Source of the DNA: SB11 sp965222995 | GTDB taxonomy: Bacteria; Bacteroidota; Bacteroidia; UBA8524 | Reading direction: 5' to 3' | Assembly (NCBI GenBank): GCA_965222995.1 | Contig: OZ244977.1 | Span: forward strand, 1,922,001-1,986,000 | Length of the DNA: 64,000 nt | The notes under the pieces: model-generated | The model's database searches: none | What the model saw: only the letters and a program-made list of their open reading frames with translations | Told to the model about the DNA's origin: nothing | Program-made: the position numbers and the translations under genes | Part shown: in pieces, positions 9,000 to 16,544 of the stretch | Layout: each line of letters starts with the position of its first letter | Numbering within the stretch: the first letter of the stretch is position 1

Positions 9000-9533
9000 T
9001 CATTTTTTAGCAATTACAGAAATCCTAAAACTTCCCGTAACAGGAACATTAGGCTTTAATATCAAATGGTTTTTATCGGAGCTGTCATCATCAACAAGAA
9101 CTGTACTACCGGTGGCCACATTCTTCAATCGGTAGATAATATCCTCAGTGTCAAGGTCATGTTGAACATCTATATCGGTAGCAATATGCGCCAATCCATC
9201 TTCGGGCAAACCAGTGGTAAGGTTTGCTTCTTTAAAGGTGATGTTCATTTCTGTTCCACCTGGTAAAACCAACGTTGTATCGACCTCATACAGTCCGTCA
9301 TTAGTTCCCGAATCAGAACCATTAATTACAACAATCTCTCCTTGTGGAAATAAGGATTGCTCACCTGTGTCAATTTTTATTGACAAAGCATCAATCACCT
9401 GCAGAATGTCAAAAGATTGAGTTAGGTTAAGTTCCTGTGAATAGGTGGCTACCGGATGGCTGCCACCGCCTCCGTTACCACTTCCCGAACTACCGGCTCT
9501 TGTTATTCTATTTCGACCATTCAAATACCTCAT
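9000..9533 (-). CDS. fibre-type beta protein, paralogue of the chimeric gene beside it
   Basis: After a basic, Gly/Ser-rich leader (RNRITRAGSSGSGNGGGGS), residues about 30-177 align with residues 50-194 of the gene at 8409 (LTQSFDILQVIDALSIKI, VVINGSDSGTNDGL, LILKPNVPVTGSFRISV). The start codon overlaps the stop of the next gene upstream by 4 bp, implying translational coupling. No enzymatic motif; a structural protein of the particle surface is the best guess. Confidence 0.55.
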   Translation of the reverse strand: MRYLNGRNRITRAGSSGSGNGGGGSHPVATYSQELNLTQSFDILQVIDALSIKIDTGEQSLFPQGEIVVINGSDSGTNDGLYEVDTTLVLPGGTEMNITFKEANLTTGLPEDGLAHIATDIDVQHDLDTEDIIYRLKNVATGSTVLVDDDSSDKNHLILKPNVPVTGSFRISVIAKK

Positions 9534-9955
9534 GCTTCATCAACTTGTGCTGTCTTGTAATACTGGATTTGAAGCGTATGGCTCTTGCCGTTCTCAATTC
9601 CAATGGCTTTGAAATTATCCAGGTTGGCTTTCCCATATACTTCAATAATGTCTTCATCACCTAATCGCATACCGGAAGATTTTGTGGGATCTGTTCCGTT
9701 TTGCTTGTAACGAACTGCATGTCTCGGATTCGTGGTTGTACTGTCTGCTTCAATATGAATTTCAGCCGAAACAGCATCATCGGGAACTTTTAAGCTCTGT
9801 GCTTCTGAATGATCAACGGTCAGTTCTTCAAAGCCATCTTCATTTTCAGGGATAGGAATACGCCCTCGTTCACCTGAACCCCACAAAATGAGTTCTTCCA
9901 AAAAGTCCTCCGTTCTGGCGTAATTGTCATGTGGATATGGATTTTTCTTATTCAT
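9530..9955 (-). CDS. small beta-sandwich-like structural protein
   Basis: The 141-residue soluble product has an acidic helical opening (YARTEDFLEELILWGSGERG) and a strand-rich remainder (SLKVPDDAVSAEIHIEAD, VRYKQNGTDPT, HTLQIQYYKTAQ). The start shares one base with the stop of the upstream peptidase gene. The composition fits a minor virion or adaptor protein, but no family is recognised. Confidence 0.5.
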   Translation of the reverse strand: MNKKNPYPHDNYARTEDFLEELILWGSGERGRIPIPENEDGFEELTVDHSEAQSLKVPDDAVSAEIHIEADSTTTNPRHAVRYKQNGTDPTKSSGMRLGDEDIIEVYGKANLDNFKAIGIENGKSHTLQIQYYKTAQVDEA

Positions 9956-10491
9956 CAGGCTACTAATTTTCCGGTTTCTTGATATTCTTTGTAAAGGCTT
10001 GCAACGGTTCGTCCTCCCAAGTCTTGAAAGTGCGGACGGTCTTTAAAGGATGTCCAACGGCCACCCCATTCAAGGCCAACCGATTCACCAATTTCACCAA
10101 TACGGTTCCAGTTGGGATTTGTCCAAAGAGCTTTTCCATTTCTAAATTCCACCACATCTACAGCCTTTTTGTAGTTATGAGAAGACTTACCGCATTTGGC
10201 ATTGGTAACAACCTTACCTGGTTTGGTTCGGCCTTTGGCATAAAGGGCATTTTGCTCTTTACAGTCTCGATAGGCAGAGGTAACACGAAGCTCGATGCCT
10301 TCCTTTTGAGCTTTTACCAGCATCTTTTTGACCTTCTTTCTGAACTTCGGCTCCAACGTCCACAACAGCAAATCGGTTTTGTAGTCGAAATGTTGGTAAA
10401 TCTTCTTTCGAGCGAGATATAACCCAACAGCCCCAATGACTACAACTCCGATTGCAGTTCCTATGTAAACGTGTTTCTTCTTTATTTCCAT
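9955..10491 (-). CDS. membrane-anchored M15-family peptidase (L-Ala-D-Glu endopeptidase type)
   Basis: Residues 1-30 are an anchor (MEIKKKHVYIG, then a Gly/Val/Ile membrane helix and LARKK). Residues about 60-165 carry the M15 zinc-peptidase pattern: VTSAYRDCKEQNALYAKG, then SSHNYKKAVDVVEF (first His and Asp ligands), and DRPHFQD (last His). This class of phage endolysin cuts peptide stems of peptidoglycan. Fixed in a membrane, it could act as an entry enzyme on a membrane virion or during lysis. The anchor is nearly identical to that of the neighbouring, differently built peptidase at 10518. Confidence 0.8.
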   Translation of the reverse strand: MEIKKKHVYIGTAIGVVVIGAVGLYLARKKIYQHFDYKTDLLLWTLEPKFRKKVKKMLVKAQKEGIELRVTSAYRDCKEQNALYAKGRTKPGKVVTNAKCGKSSHNYKKAVDVVEFRNGKALWTNPNWNRIGEIGESVGLEWGGRWTSFKDRPHFQDLGGRTVASLYKEYQETGKLVA

Positions 10492-10517
10492 CGTTTGCCT
10501 GGTTCGTCAATTTTGCA

Positions 10518-11000
10518 CTATGCAAAGGGATTAAATGGTGGCCGTTTACCACTCGGATAACCCCAGGCGACATATTGCTTCTTAGTATCATCATCATCTA
10601 AATGGACAAAGGTTTTTCCAATTCCCATTCGTTTAAATCCAACTTCTTTTGCAGCTCCGACAATTCGTCTCTGCATCCATTCAAAAGGTGCTTTGATGTC
10701 GGCTGCATTACCAGTAGTGTGTGCCGAATTAGGAACACCACCTACTTTTTTGTTGTGCTTCTTTGTGCGGTAGCCTGAATTAATAATGAAGAAGGGTAAG
10801 TTGGCTTTTTGCTTAACTTTTCGGAGTTTCTTCATAAAATCCGAATCCATTAAGTTGCCTGAACCTGGTGCGTCCGGACTGTCAAAATCGCTCGGATCTA
10901 GTTTTCTCTTTTTGAGGTAAACCATGTATCCGATTCCAGCTCCTAACAAGACTACACCAACGCCTATACCGATATATAAGTGCTTCTTCTTTATCTCCAT
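10518..11000 (-). CDS. membrane-anchored peptidase M15-like (D-Ala-D-Ala carboxypeptidase type)
   Basis: Residues 1-33 are an anchor (MEIKKKHLYIG, a Gly-rich membrane helix, YLKKRK). The body holds INSGYRTKKHNKKVGGVPNSAHTTGNAADI, that is SAH and AxD ligands of the Peptidase_M15_3 type, and a downstream FVHLDD supplying the second His. It should cleave peptidoglycan cross-bridges or stems. Its start overlaps the stop of the 50-aa gene at 11000 (TAATG). With the gene at 9955 it makes two different peptidases on one anchor. Confidence 0.75.
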   Translation of the reverse strand: MEIKKKHLYIGIGVGVVLLGAGIGYMVYLKKRKLDPSDFDSPDAPGSGNLMDSDFMKKLRKVKQKANLPFFIINSGYRTKKHNKKVGGVPNSAHTTGNAADIKAPFEWMQRRIVGAAKEVGFKRMGIGKTFVHLDDDDTKKQYVAWGYPSGKRPPFNPFA

Positions 11001-11152
11001 TACGTTTCCTTGCTTTTACCACCGCATCCACAACCGCCTTTCTTCTTTTTAAGAATAGCAACCAGGTTGGCACTGGTTAATATGATGTTCAGTGTTAGGA
11101 AGGTTCCCAACAGAATCGGTATTACTTTTCCTTCTTTATTGTTATCAGCCAT
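11000..11152 (-). CDS. 50-aa single-span membrane protein with a Cys/Gly-rich tail
   Basis: A short gene running from ATG at 11152 to TAA at 11000. The sequence is MADNNKEGK, a membrane helix (IPILLGTFLTLNIILTSANLV), then KKKKGGCGCGG. It overlaps the upstream gene by 8 bp and the downstream start by 1 bp, a coupled arrangement that supports it being real. It is likely a small membrane component of the particle or of lysis. The CxC tail could form disulfides or bind metal. Confidence 0.6.
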   Translation of the reverse strand: MADNNKEGKVIPILLGTFLTLNIILTSANLVAILKKKKGGCGCGGKSKET

Positions 11153-11498
11153 TTTGCTTATGTTTTTTGAGTTGATTCAATTCTTTTAATAGTGATTCGT
11201 TTTCACCTTCCATTTTCTCGACTTTTTCTTCCAGGCATCTAATCCGCTTTCTCTGCTTCTCAATCACCTTTTCCAATTCATCGGTATGATCTTCAAATTC
11301 CTTTACCCTGTTTTCTAACTTCTGCGACCACTGCACCCAATTTTCTACAATCTGTGTTTGTGTCGTGGCATTGAGGTTTCTAGCCTCTGCAGACTTTAGT
11401 TTTTTGTCGCTGCGAAGCTTCAATAGAATCTCAACCAACTTCCAAAAGCCAGTTGCACCTAATATTCCTAATATGATTTGCCATACTTCCATATTCAT
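11145..11498 (-). CDS. N-anchored coiled-coil membrane protein
   Basis: Residues about 4-25 (VWQIILGILGATGFWKLVEIL) form a membrane helix, followed by a long charged coiled coil to residue 117 (KVEKMEGENESLLKELNQLKK). This topology is common for holin-associated or particle-spanning phage proteins in Bacteroidota. It sits between the fibre gene and the 50-aa membrane gene. Function not certain: lysis accessory or virion membrane protein. Confidence 0.55.
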   Translation of the reverse strand: MNMEVWQIILGILGATGFWKLVEILLKLRSDKKLKSAEARNLNATTQTQIVENWVQWSQKLENRVKEFEDHTDELEKVIEKQRKRIRCLEEKVEKMEGENESLLKELNQLKKHKQNG

Positions 11499-11504
11499 TC
11501 AGGT

Positions 11505-12848
11505 TTAGGTTGGTGATGAACCGTGATACTCAATTGGGAATTTTGCCACGTATGGATTAGGTGTAAAAATCAGTTCATCCCCTCCATTGAGAAAAGTTCC
11601 CTGAATTGATACCTGACCGTTACTGTTAATGGAATAAAAGAAGCGTTCGCCTTGCAATGTCTGGCAAGTACCTGGCAAAGCTCCTGTAGGTGCATTGAGT
11701 GGTTTTGGAAGGTTCAACTTCCAGCCACTTACAGCACCGGCTCCACCAGTTCGCTTAATACGAATGTCTTTGGCCACAACCATATTTCCGTTTATGGTTC
11801 CATATCGGTTACGTCCGGGGGTATGGAAAACAGATGGACTTATATGACCTGCCTGAATTGTCAGGTTGGCATCCCTGTTCAGGTAATTATCCAACCTAAC
11901 TTTGAGCTTTAATGGAGTTACTGCTTGTTGGTCATTAGCTCCTGCATCTACAATGGCTTGCGTTGCAATCTGAATTAAACCGGTCAATAGCTCTGTTGAA
12001 TTTCTACTATCTAATAGCGTTTTGAGTTTTAATGCCGTAATTGCTGCCGTATCGTCTGTACCTGCATTGGTTTGAGCCTGTGTAGCAATTTTGAGGATAC
12101 CTGCCAATAGTTCTGTGGCTTGTACCAGGTTAGACTGAATTACATTCCAATCACCGCCAACGGTGGCCTGATCACCTCCTGGGTTATCGTTCAAACAATG
12201 GATAACATCATTGGCTTGTACATCTACGCCTGCAGCTCCACCAATTTTACCAGCTACACTTACCGTATAGGCATCTCCTGACTGACCTGCAGGATAGTTT
12301 GGATTAGTAGAACAGTCAATAACTCCTTTGTTCTCCCATAATCCTGTAATCTTATCCGACACATAGGCAATCATCTTTTGTGGAGTGATAGCCGTAGTGT
12401 TGTTTCCTGGGTCATTCGATTCAGGAGTAGTGGCATATCGGGTGATACCTGCATCTGCTTCGGTGGCATCTTGCGGATCTACCACAATACCAGAGGCAAC
12501 CTGAAAGCAAGCTCCGTCATAGATAAGGAGGTAATGCACATTTGTATTCAGGTCATTGGCTTCAACGTTGGTCAATGTTCCGGCTCCTGTAATTTTCATT
12601 ATCGGCACAGCTCCCTTGCCATCCACATTGAGAGTAGAACTTCCTGCATTGAGGTGATTAAACTTAACTTCCAGTAATAAGCCAAGTCGATACGGTTGGG
12701 TAAGAGCCGGTGTTAAGGCCAACTCATAATCATCCGTTCCACCGGTAGTACTTCCTGCACCACCTAAGTCGTTCTCTGCAGGAAAATCCCCAACGTATTT
12801 GATGTTGTTTAAATTAACATCGCTTGTATATCCACCTGTTGCGCTCAT
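11505..12848 (-). CDS. phage-type fibre/spike protein
   Basis: The 447-residue product opens with a domain common in phage fibres (DYELALTPALTQPYRLGLLLEVKF, ... STLNVDGKGAVPIMK). Two or three repeats of the form ATEADAGITRYAT...NTTAITPQKM and ATELLAGILKIATQAQTNAG follow, familiar from tail-fibre shafts, then a glycine-rich beta C-terminus. It probably recognises the cell surface. Fibres of this type also occur as spikes on tailless viruses, so it does not prove a tail. Confidence 0.75.
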   Translation of the reverse strand: MSATGGYTSDVNLNNIKYVGDFPAENDLGGAGSTTGGTDDYELALTPALTQPYRLGLLLEVKFNHLNAGSSTLNVDGKGAVPIMKITGAGTLTNVEANDLNTNVHYLLIYDGACFQVASGIVVDPQDATEADAGITRYATTPESNDPGNNTTAITPQKMIAYVSDKITGLWENKGVIDCSTNPNYPAGQSGDAYTVSVAGKIGGAAGVDVQANDVIHCLNDNPGGDQATVGGDWNVIQSNLVQATELLAGILKIATQAQTNAGTDDTAAITALKLKTLLDSRNSTELLTGLIQIATQAIVDAGANDQQAVTPLKLKVRLDNYLNRDANLTIQAGHISPSVFHTPGRNRYGTINGNMVVAKDIRIKRTGGAGAVSGWKLNLPKPLNAPTGALPGTCQTLQGERFFYSINSNGQVSIQGTFLNGGDELIFTPNPYVAKFPIEYHGSSPT

Positions 12849-12860
12849 AGTTCTAAATTT

Positions 12861-13280
12861 TCAAGTTCCAATTGCCAGTATTGTCATAATTCCAAGCCCA
12901 ACGCCTAGCAGTATCTTATGGACTTTACCTTTCTTTAATTTTTTGTCTTTTGCCTGTATTGTGGTTTCCAATAATTCAATACTGGTTCCCTGATTTTGGT
13001 TGATTTGTTCGAGATTCAGAATCATGGTTGACAGACTTGCATTAATGCTGTCCTTTACCATGTTCTGTTGCCCTAACAGTGTTACCAAACTGTCTTGCTC
13101 CCAAATCAGAGAATCACAGTACACACTGCCTTGTATGCGCTTCGCTATTACCTTGCTTTGCGGAAGGGTAAAACAGAAAAGCGTATCACCGTTGAGTTGT
13201 TGTACTGTCGGTTTCAAATTCTGCGAAAAAGCGGTACAGCTTATCGCTAGAGTAATTATCAATAGCTTTAATCTTTTCAT
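12861..13280 (-). CDS. signal-peptide protein with C-terminal membrane segment, spanin-like partner
   Basis: A signal peptide (KRLKLLIITLAISCTAFSQ) with a Cys at the possible cleavage point, a helical middle with heptad-like Leu/Ile, and a C-terminal hydrophobic segment (HKILLGVGLGIMTILAIG). Its 5' end overlaps the 3' end of the next gene upstream (13186) by 95 bp. That nested arrangement resembles Rz/Rz1 spanin pairs, which fuse inner and outer membranes in lysis. The C-terminal membrane helix is not typical for an outer spanin, so the role is tentative. Confidence 0.5.
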   Translation of the reverse strand: MKRLKLLIITLAISCTAFSQNLKPTVQQLNGDTLFCFTLPQSKVIAKRIQGSVYCDSLIWEQDSLVTLLGQQNMVKDSINASLSTMILNLEQINQNQGTSIELLETTIQAKDKKLKKGKVHKILLGVGLGIMTILAIGT

Positions 13281-13542
13281 GTTTTACTTTTTTCAGTTCT
13301 TTAATTGCGATGCGCTTCTGCTGAACATCCTGCTTTAAACTGTCAGAGATGGCTTGAAGCCGTTCGATCTCCTGGTCTAATTGCTGGTTGCTCACCAATA
13401 GCGAATCGTTTTGTTCTTTCAGCCTTTCTATTTCTTGTGTGTAATCGGTTTCATTACTGTTGCCTCGCTCTGTTATCCACCAACCCAAGCCAAGAAGTGA
13501 AAGGACAGCTCCTATAATCAATATGGCGTTACACTTGCCCAT
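13186..13542 (-). CDS. inner-spanin-like coiled-coil membrane protein
   Basis: I chose the internal ATG at 13542 (MGKCNAILIIGAVLSLLGLGWW) because it gives one clean N-terminal membrane helix. An earlier ATG at 13578 would add a second hydrophobic stretch. The helix is followed by a periplasm-type coiled coil (ERLKEQNDSLLVSNQQLDQEIERL). Its overlap with the downstream signal-peptide gene and its position next to a multi-span small protein suggest a holin-spanin lysis cassette. Confidence 0.55.
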   Translation of the reverse strand: MGKCNAILIIGAVLSLLGLGWWITERGNSNETDYTQEIERLKEQNDSLLVSNQQLDQEIERLQAISDSLKQDVQQKRIAIKELKKVKHEKIKAIDNYSSDKLYRFFAEFETDSTTTQR

Positions 13543-13936
13543 TTTGATTAGTAGGTATATTAGTCCTATTATCATCACCTGTTATATGCTTGCCTATTCT
13601 CTCCGGAAGAATTTTCTTCCCGATGAATCGCATGATTCCTTCAATAATTAGTTTGTGAAAAACAAAGGCGAAAACGTAGGACTTGAATAAGCACTCTACC
13701 TTATCCAGTGAATATCCTCGGATGAAGTACAGGGCTATCCCGTATAATAATCCAATAATGGCCACACGGTATTTAGTTCGGGATGAAACCCTGGTAACTT
13801 TCTTAATACTTTGTTTGACTTTGAAGTGGTTAAAACCGTAGGCAATGACAATAAAAGTGAGTATGTACGACCAATCCAATGTCGTTACATAGCCAGTTAT
13901 TTGGTTCCATATTTCAGTTAAAATTGCTGTATCCAT
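13529..13936 (-). CDS. holin-like multi-span membrane protein
   Basis: The 135-residue product has three or four hydrophobic segments (about 21-38, 55-75, 82-105) separated by basic loops (KVKQSIKKVTRVSSRTKYR) and a basic C-terminus. Size and topology match phage holins, which make the inner-membrane lesion in lysis. It is adjacent to the spanin-like genes. No holin family signature is certain. Confidence 0.5.
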   Translation of the reverse strand: MDTAILTEIWNQITGYVTTLDWSYILTFIVIAYGFNHFKVKQSIKKVTRVSSRTKYRVAIIGLLYGIALYFIRGYSLDKVECLFKSYVFAFVFHKLIIEGIMRFIGKKILPERIGKHITGDDNRTNIPTNQNGQV

Positions 13937-13953
13937 GTTCGTATTTTTAAATG

Positions 13954-14397
13954 TTAATCTTCGATGATATAGTTAATGGCTGTGAGGTCAATTTTATCCT
14001 CAATACCACTGTAATCGTATGAGGATTTGACCTTTTCCAGCCGTTCCATTTTCTTTTCCATAAGCCTTCGTCTTCGCATTGAATCATTTGGCTTTTCTTT
14101 GGTTCGTTTTTCCCAAATCAGTAATTCGTGATACTCGGCCAGTATCCCTAAGTCTCGAAGGGATAAGGAGCGTAAATCCTGCTCCATAACTTCATCGTCA
14201 AATTCCAACTCCTTTTCGTCTGCTACCCGAACCCATAGGCGCATTATGCGCTCAATGAGCATTACTTTAGACATGCGACAATAGAGGTAGATACCACCGA
14301 TGATTAACCCAATAGTAACCAGGGGAGCCATTTTGTTTCCAAATGACTGCTCTCGTCTTTCTATGTGTATAATTCGCTCTGTTTCTATCTCCATCAT
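13954..14397 (-). CDS. N-anchored membrane protein, paralogue of its upstream neighbour
   Basis: A short charged N-terminus (EIETERIIHIERREQSFG) precedes a membrane helix (APLVTIGLIIGGIYLYC), then a charged helical domain. The C-terminal part follows the same plan as the gene at 14409: DLRSLSLRDLGILAEYHEL against LKKLSYDDLELLSMYTW, and IDLTAINYI against ADLSALDNI. They are probably duplicated virion membrane proteins of unknown function. Confidence 0.5.
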   Translation of the reverse strand: MMEIETERIIHIERREQSFGNKMAPLVTIGLIIGGIYLYCRMSKVMLIERIMRLWVRVADEKELEFDDEVMEQDLRSLSLRDLGILAEYHELLIWEKRTKEKPNDSMRRRRLMEKKMERLEKVKSSYDYSGIEDKIDLTAINYIIED

Positions 14398-14408
14398 AGT
14401 TGCTTGTC

Positions 14409-14780
14409 TTATCCAGGTAAAACAATGTTGTCCAATGCGCTTAAATCAGCTTTTTTCAGTATGCCGGCATCGTTCAGTTTCTTGTATCGTTTTTCAAATT
14501 TCTCTTTGGTTTTTCCTTGAAAATCTTCTTCACTCGGTAGCACAGGGAACGACCAGGTGTACATGGAAAGCAATTCCAAATCATCGTAGCTCAATTTTTT
14601 TAGCTCTGTTTTGAGTTGGTCTGTGTTAAGCTGCTTCTTTTTCTTTTCTGCAGCTTCTTTCCATTTTTTTACCAACCAGTTGATCAATGTCTTTTTACCA
14701 ACAGGTGTTCGTGAAAATGCTTCGTAGCCCAACCACGCAAAAACCGATATTCCCAATAATCCAATGGCTACCTTTTTCAT
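14409..14780 (-). CDS. N-anchored membrane protein, paralogue of its downstream neighbour
   Basis: An N-terminal membrane helix (KVAIGLLGISVFAWLGYEAF) is followed by a Lys-rich segment and a small helical domain with the motif KKLSYDDLELLSMYTW and the C-terminal ADLSALDNI. This domain plan is shared with the gene at 13954. Its 5' end overlaps the stop of the 75-aa gene at 14777 by 4 bp. Part of the set of single-span proteins that marks this operon. Confidence 0.5.
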   Translation of the reverse strand: MKKVAIGLLGISVFAWLGYEAFSRTPVGKKTLINWLVKKWKEAAEKKKKQLNTDQLKTELKKLSYDDLELLSMYTWSFPVLPSEEDFQGKTKEKFEKRYKKLNDAGILKKADLSALDNIVLPG

Positions 14781-15004
14781 GTTGCTCCTGCTTTTAATGC
14801 GTTCGTTTTCTCCACGTTCTTTACAATGGCTCGGATACCAAATACCATGACCGTAATGGCCGTTGCCGTTACGAATAAGGTTCCTGCTGTCTTGAATAAG
14901 GTTTTATTGGTAATCGTGATAGTAACATCCGACTTCAATCCTTCTTCATCGACCAGGCTATCGAGGTAGTCCTTTACCGTTTTTTTCTTTTTTCCGTCTG
15001 CCAT
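14777..15004 (-). CDS. 75-aa protein with C-terminal membrane segment
   Basis: A charged N-terminal half (DGKKKKTVKDYLDSLVDEEGL) is followed by a membrane helix (TAGTLFVTATAITVMVFGI) and a short charged tail. It overlaps the downstream start by 4 bp. It resembles small membrane proteins of lipid-containing viruses in size and topology. No family is recognised. Confidence 0.5.
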   Translation of the reverse strand: MADGKKKKTVKDYLDSLVDEEGLKSDVTITITNKTLFKTAGTLFVTATAITVMVFGIRAIVKNVEKTNALKAGAT

Positions 15005-15015
15005 AAGTCAAGTCT

Positions 15016-15438
15016 TTATACCACCACTGTAGTGGCTTTTAATTTTCCGTAATCGGCCAGCGTAAACGTTGACCTGCCTAATGCTCTTTTAACTGCTGCC
15101 TGGGTCTTCTGTCCAAACTTTCCATCCACACCATCATTGTTGGCTCCGAAATCACCTATATCAATTCCCAATGCAACCAGCTTCTTTTGCAAGGCCACCA
15201 CATTCTTACCACAGCTATGCAGTTTTAGAGGGAAACTGTCTCCGTACTTACAGAATCCAGATCCACCTCCGGAAGAACTACCGGAACCCCCGTAACCTTT
15301 GGCTGCGAGCTTCTTCTTTTTCTTCTTGTTATAGATGATTACTCCTGTGATTAAGCCAGCCACAAGGAGAATACCGCCACCAATGAGCAGCTTCTTATTG
15401 TCTATTTTGAATGTGTCTTTTTTTGCCGTTTCTTTCAT
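15016..15438 (-). CDS. membrane-anchored peptidoglycan-binding (PG_binding_1) protein
   Basis: Residues 10-45 are an anchor (KKLLIGGGILLVAGLITGVII, then a run of Lys), then a Gly/Ser linker. Residues about 70-135 match a PG_binding_1 domain: FPLKLHSCGKNVVALQKKL, GIDIGDFGANNDGVDGKFG and QKTQAAVKRAL, the classic xVxxLQxxL...DGxFGxxTxxAV pattern. It would fix a membrane to the cell wall. It is one of several wall-directed domains in this operon placed on membrane anchors. Confidence 0.75.
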   Translation of the reverse strand: MKETAKKDTFKIDNKKLLIGGGILLVAGLITGVIIYNKKKKKKLAAKGYGGSGSSSGGGSGFCKYGDSFPLKLHSCGKNVVALQKKLVALGIDIGDFGANNDGVDGKFGQKTQAAVKRALGRSTFTLADYGKLKATTVVV

Positions 15439-15457
15439 AATGTCTCCTTTGTGTTGG

Positions 15458-15853
15458 TTATTCCAGTTCTATTGCATCTTCACGTACATATCCCGTTTTC
15501 CCTGAACCAGTTAATTTGATTTTGTACCATGAAAAGCCATCATCTCCGTTTACTCGTTGGATGACTGTTCCAACAGGATTGGACTTGGCTTTTTTAATGA
15601 TGTTATGGGTAGAATCGAACCAACCGGTATTGTCAATTTTCGGTGCGCTTCTTACATTCACATAGCCTTCATCACCATAATTCACGGTAAGGCCAACCAG
15701 CTTATCGGTTTCCTTTTCTTTCTCTTTGGCATCACTGGTTTTGTGCTTTTTGGCTTTCACAAACTTTGAAATACCAAATGCAGCCCCCAATACAGCTACA
15801 AGTGAAATACCACCGATAATTAATTGCTTCTTTGTTTTTGGATGTAGTGCCAT
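15458..15853 (-). CDS. membrane-anchored bacterial SH3-domain protein
   Basis: An N-terminal anchor (KQLIIGGISLVAVLGAAFGI) is followed by a Lys/Glu linker. Residues about 52-131 are an SH3b domain: GYVNVRSAPKIDNTG, then GFSWYKIKL and TGYVREDAIEL. SH3b domains of this type bind wall peptides. Likely function: contact of the virion or lysis complex with peptidoglycan. Same anchor-plus-wall-domain plan as the gene upstream at 15864 and downstream at 15016. Confidence 0.75.
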   Translation of the reverse strand: MALHPKTKKQLIIGGISLVAVLGAAFGISKFVKAKKHKTSDAKEKEKETDKLVGLTVNYGDEGYVNVRSAPKIDNTGWFDSTHNIIKKAKSNPVGTVIQRVNGDDGFSWYKIKLTGSGKTGYVREDAIELE

Positions 15854-15863
15854 TTGTATTGTT

Positions 15864-16337
15864 TTAGTGGGTTGCGATTATGTCTTTAATTCTGTCCTGT
15901 TCTGCAGCATCGTCCAGGTAATAGGTGATGTATTCTGCCAAACTCTGTCCGTGTCGGATAGAAAACATCTTGGAGATATAGGAAAGGTTGTCTGCGCTAC
16001 CGGCTTCTTCCAGTGCGGAGTAAAAGCCTCCTTCATCATCGTTGAATATGCCACCAGAACTGTAGATTTGGTCGGCAAGCTCCTTTGCACGAAAAGAGGA
16101 TATAGTAACCTTTGTAGGACGGTAGTAGTTGGGGTCAAAACCCTTGTACTTCATAATGTTCAGGGCTTTCTTGTCCTTCTTACATTTTACCGTTCCTGTC
16201 AAACAAAGAATTGGACGCACGACTACCACATAGGACAAGATGCCCCCTGCGATAACCAAACCGCCAATGATGTAAGGAGTAGCTTTGTTTTGAGCCAATC
16301 CTTCTACCGCTTTCGATGCCACTAATGCCTGTACCAT
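15864..16337 (-). CDS. membrane protein with an annexin-repeat-like helical domain
   Basis: After an N-terminal membrane helix (about 19-45, YIIGGLVIAGGILSYVVVV) the C-terminal half reads KELADQIYSSGGIFNDDEGGFYSAL, LSYISKMFSIRHGQSLAEYI and LDDAAEQDRIKDII. I recall this helical pattern (acidic turn, then two amphipathic helices and a closing D-x-L helix) from many Bacteroidota phage proteins, often beside wall-binding domains. Its function is unknown. It is probably a virion membrane protein. Confidence 0.55.
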   Translation of the reverse strand: MVQALVASKAVEGLAQNKATPYIIGGLVIAGGILSYVVVVRPILCLTGTVKCKKDKKALNIMKYKGFDPNYYRPTKVTISSFRAKELADQIYSSGGIFNDDEGGFYSALEEAGSADNLSYISKMFSIRHGQSLAEYITYYLDDAAEQDRIKDIIATH

Positions 16338-16350
16338 ATCTCAATTCCTT

Positions 16351-16542
16351 TTATCCGTTGTCTCCAATTATTTCCTGTGTGGTTTCCTTTACTTCGGAAC
16401 TGGTTAAGCCATATTCAGAAAGGACATTTTTCAGTCGCTTTTTGATAGCTTCTTCTTTTTTCTTCGCTGTCTCTTTATCGTAATTGATATAGATGGTGCG
16501 TCCGAGCCAGAAACCAACTGCAAGTGTGATTACTGTCCTCAT
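16351..16542 (-). CDS. 63-aa N-anchored membrane protein
   Basis: A short hydrophobic N-terminus (MRTVITLAVGFWLGRTIYI) is followed by a Lys/Glu-rich helix and an acidic end. It starts 2 bp after the stop of the amidase-like gene at 16545. Small size and single span match its neighbours; function unknown. Confidence 0.5.
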   Translation of the reverse strand: MRTVITLAVGFWLGRTIYINYDKETAKKKEEAIKKRLKNVLSEYGLTSSEVKETTQEIIGDNG

Positions 16543-16544
16543 GG

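Noticed and set aside
8101..9664. Plus-strand ORFs opposite the fibre genes
   Set aside because: They are shadows of the minus-strand coding frames, with Ser/Thr/Leu-rich composition and no start context.
11505..12848. Fibre protein taken as proof of a tailed phage
   Set aside because: The repeats are tail-fibre-like, but no tail tube, sheath, baseplate, tape measure, portal or terminase accompanies them, and similar fibres serve as spikes on tailless particles.
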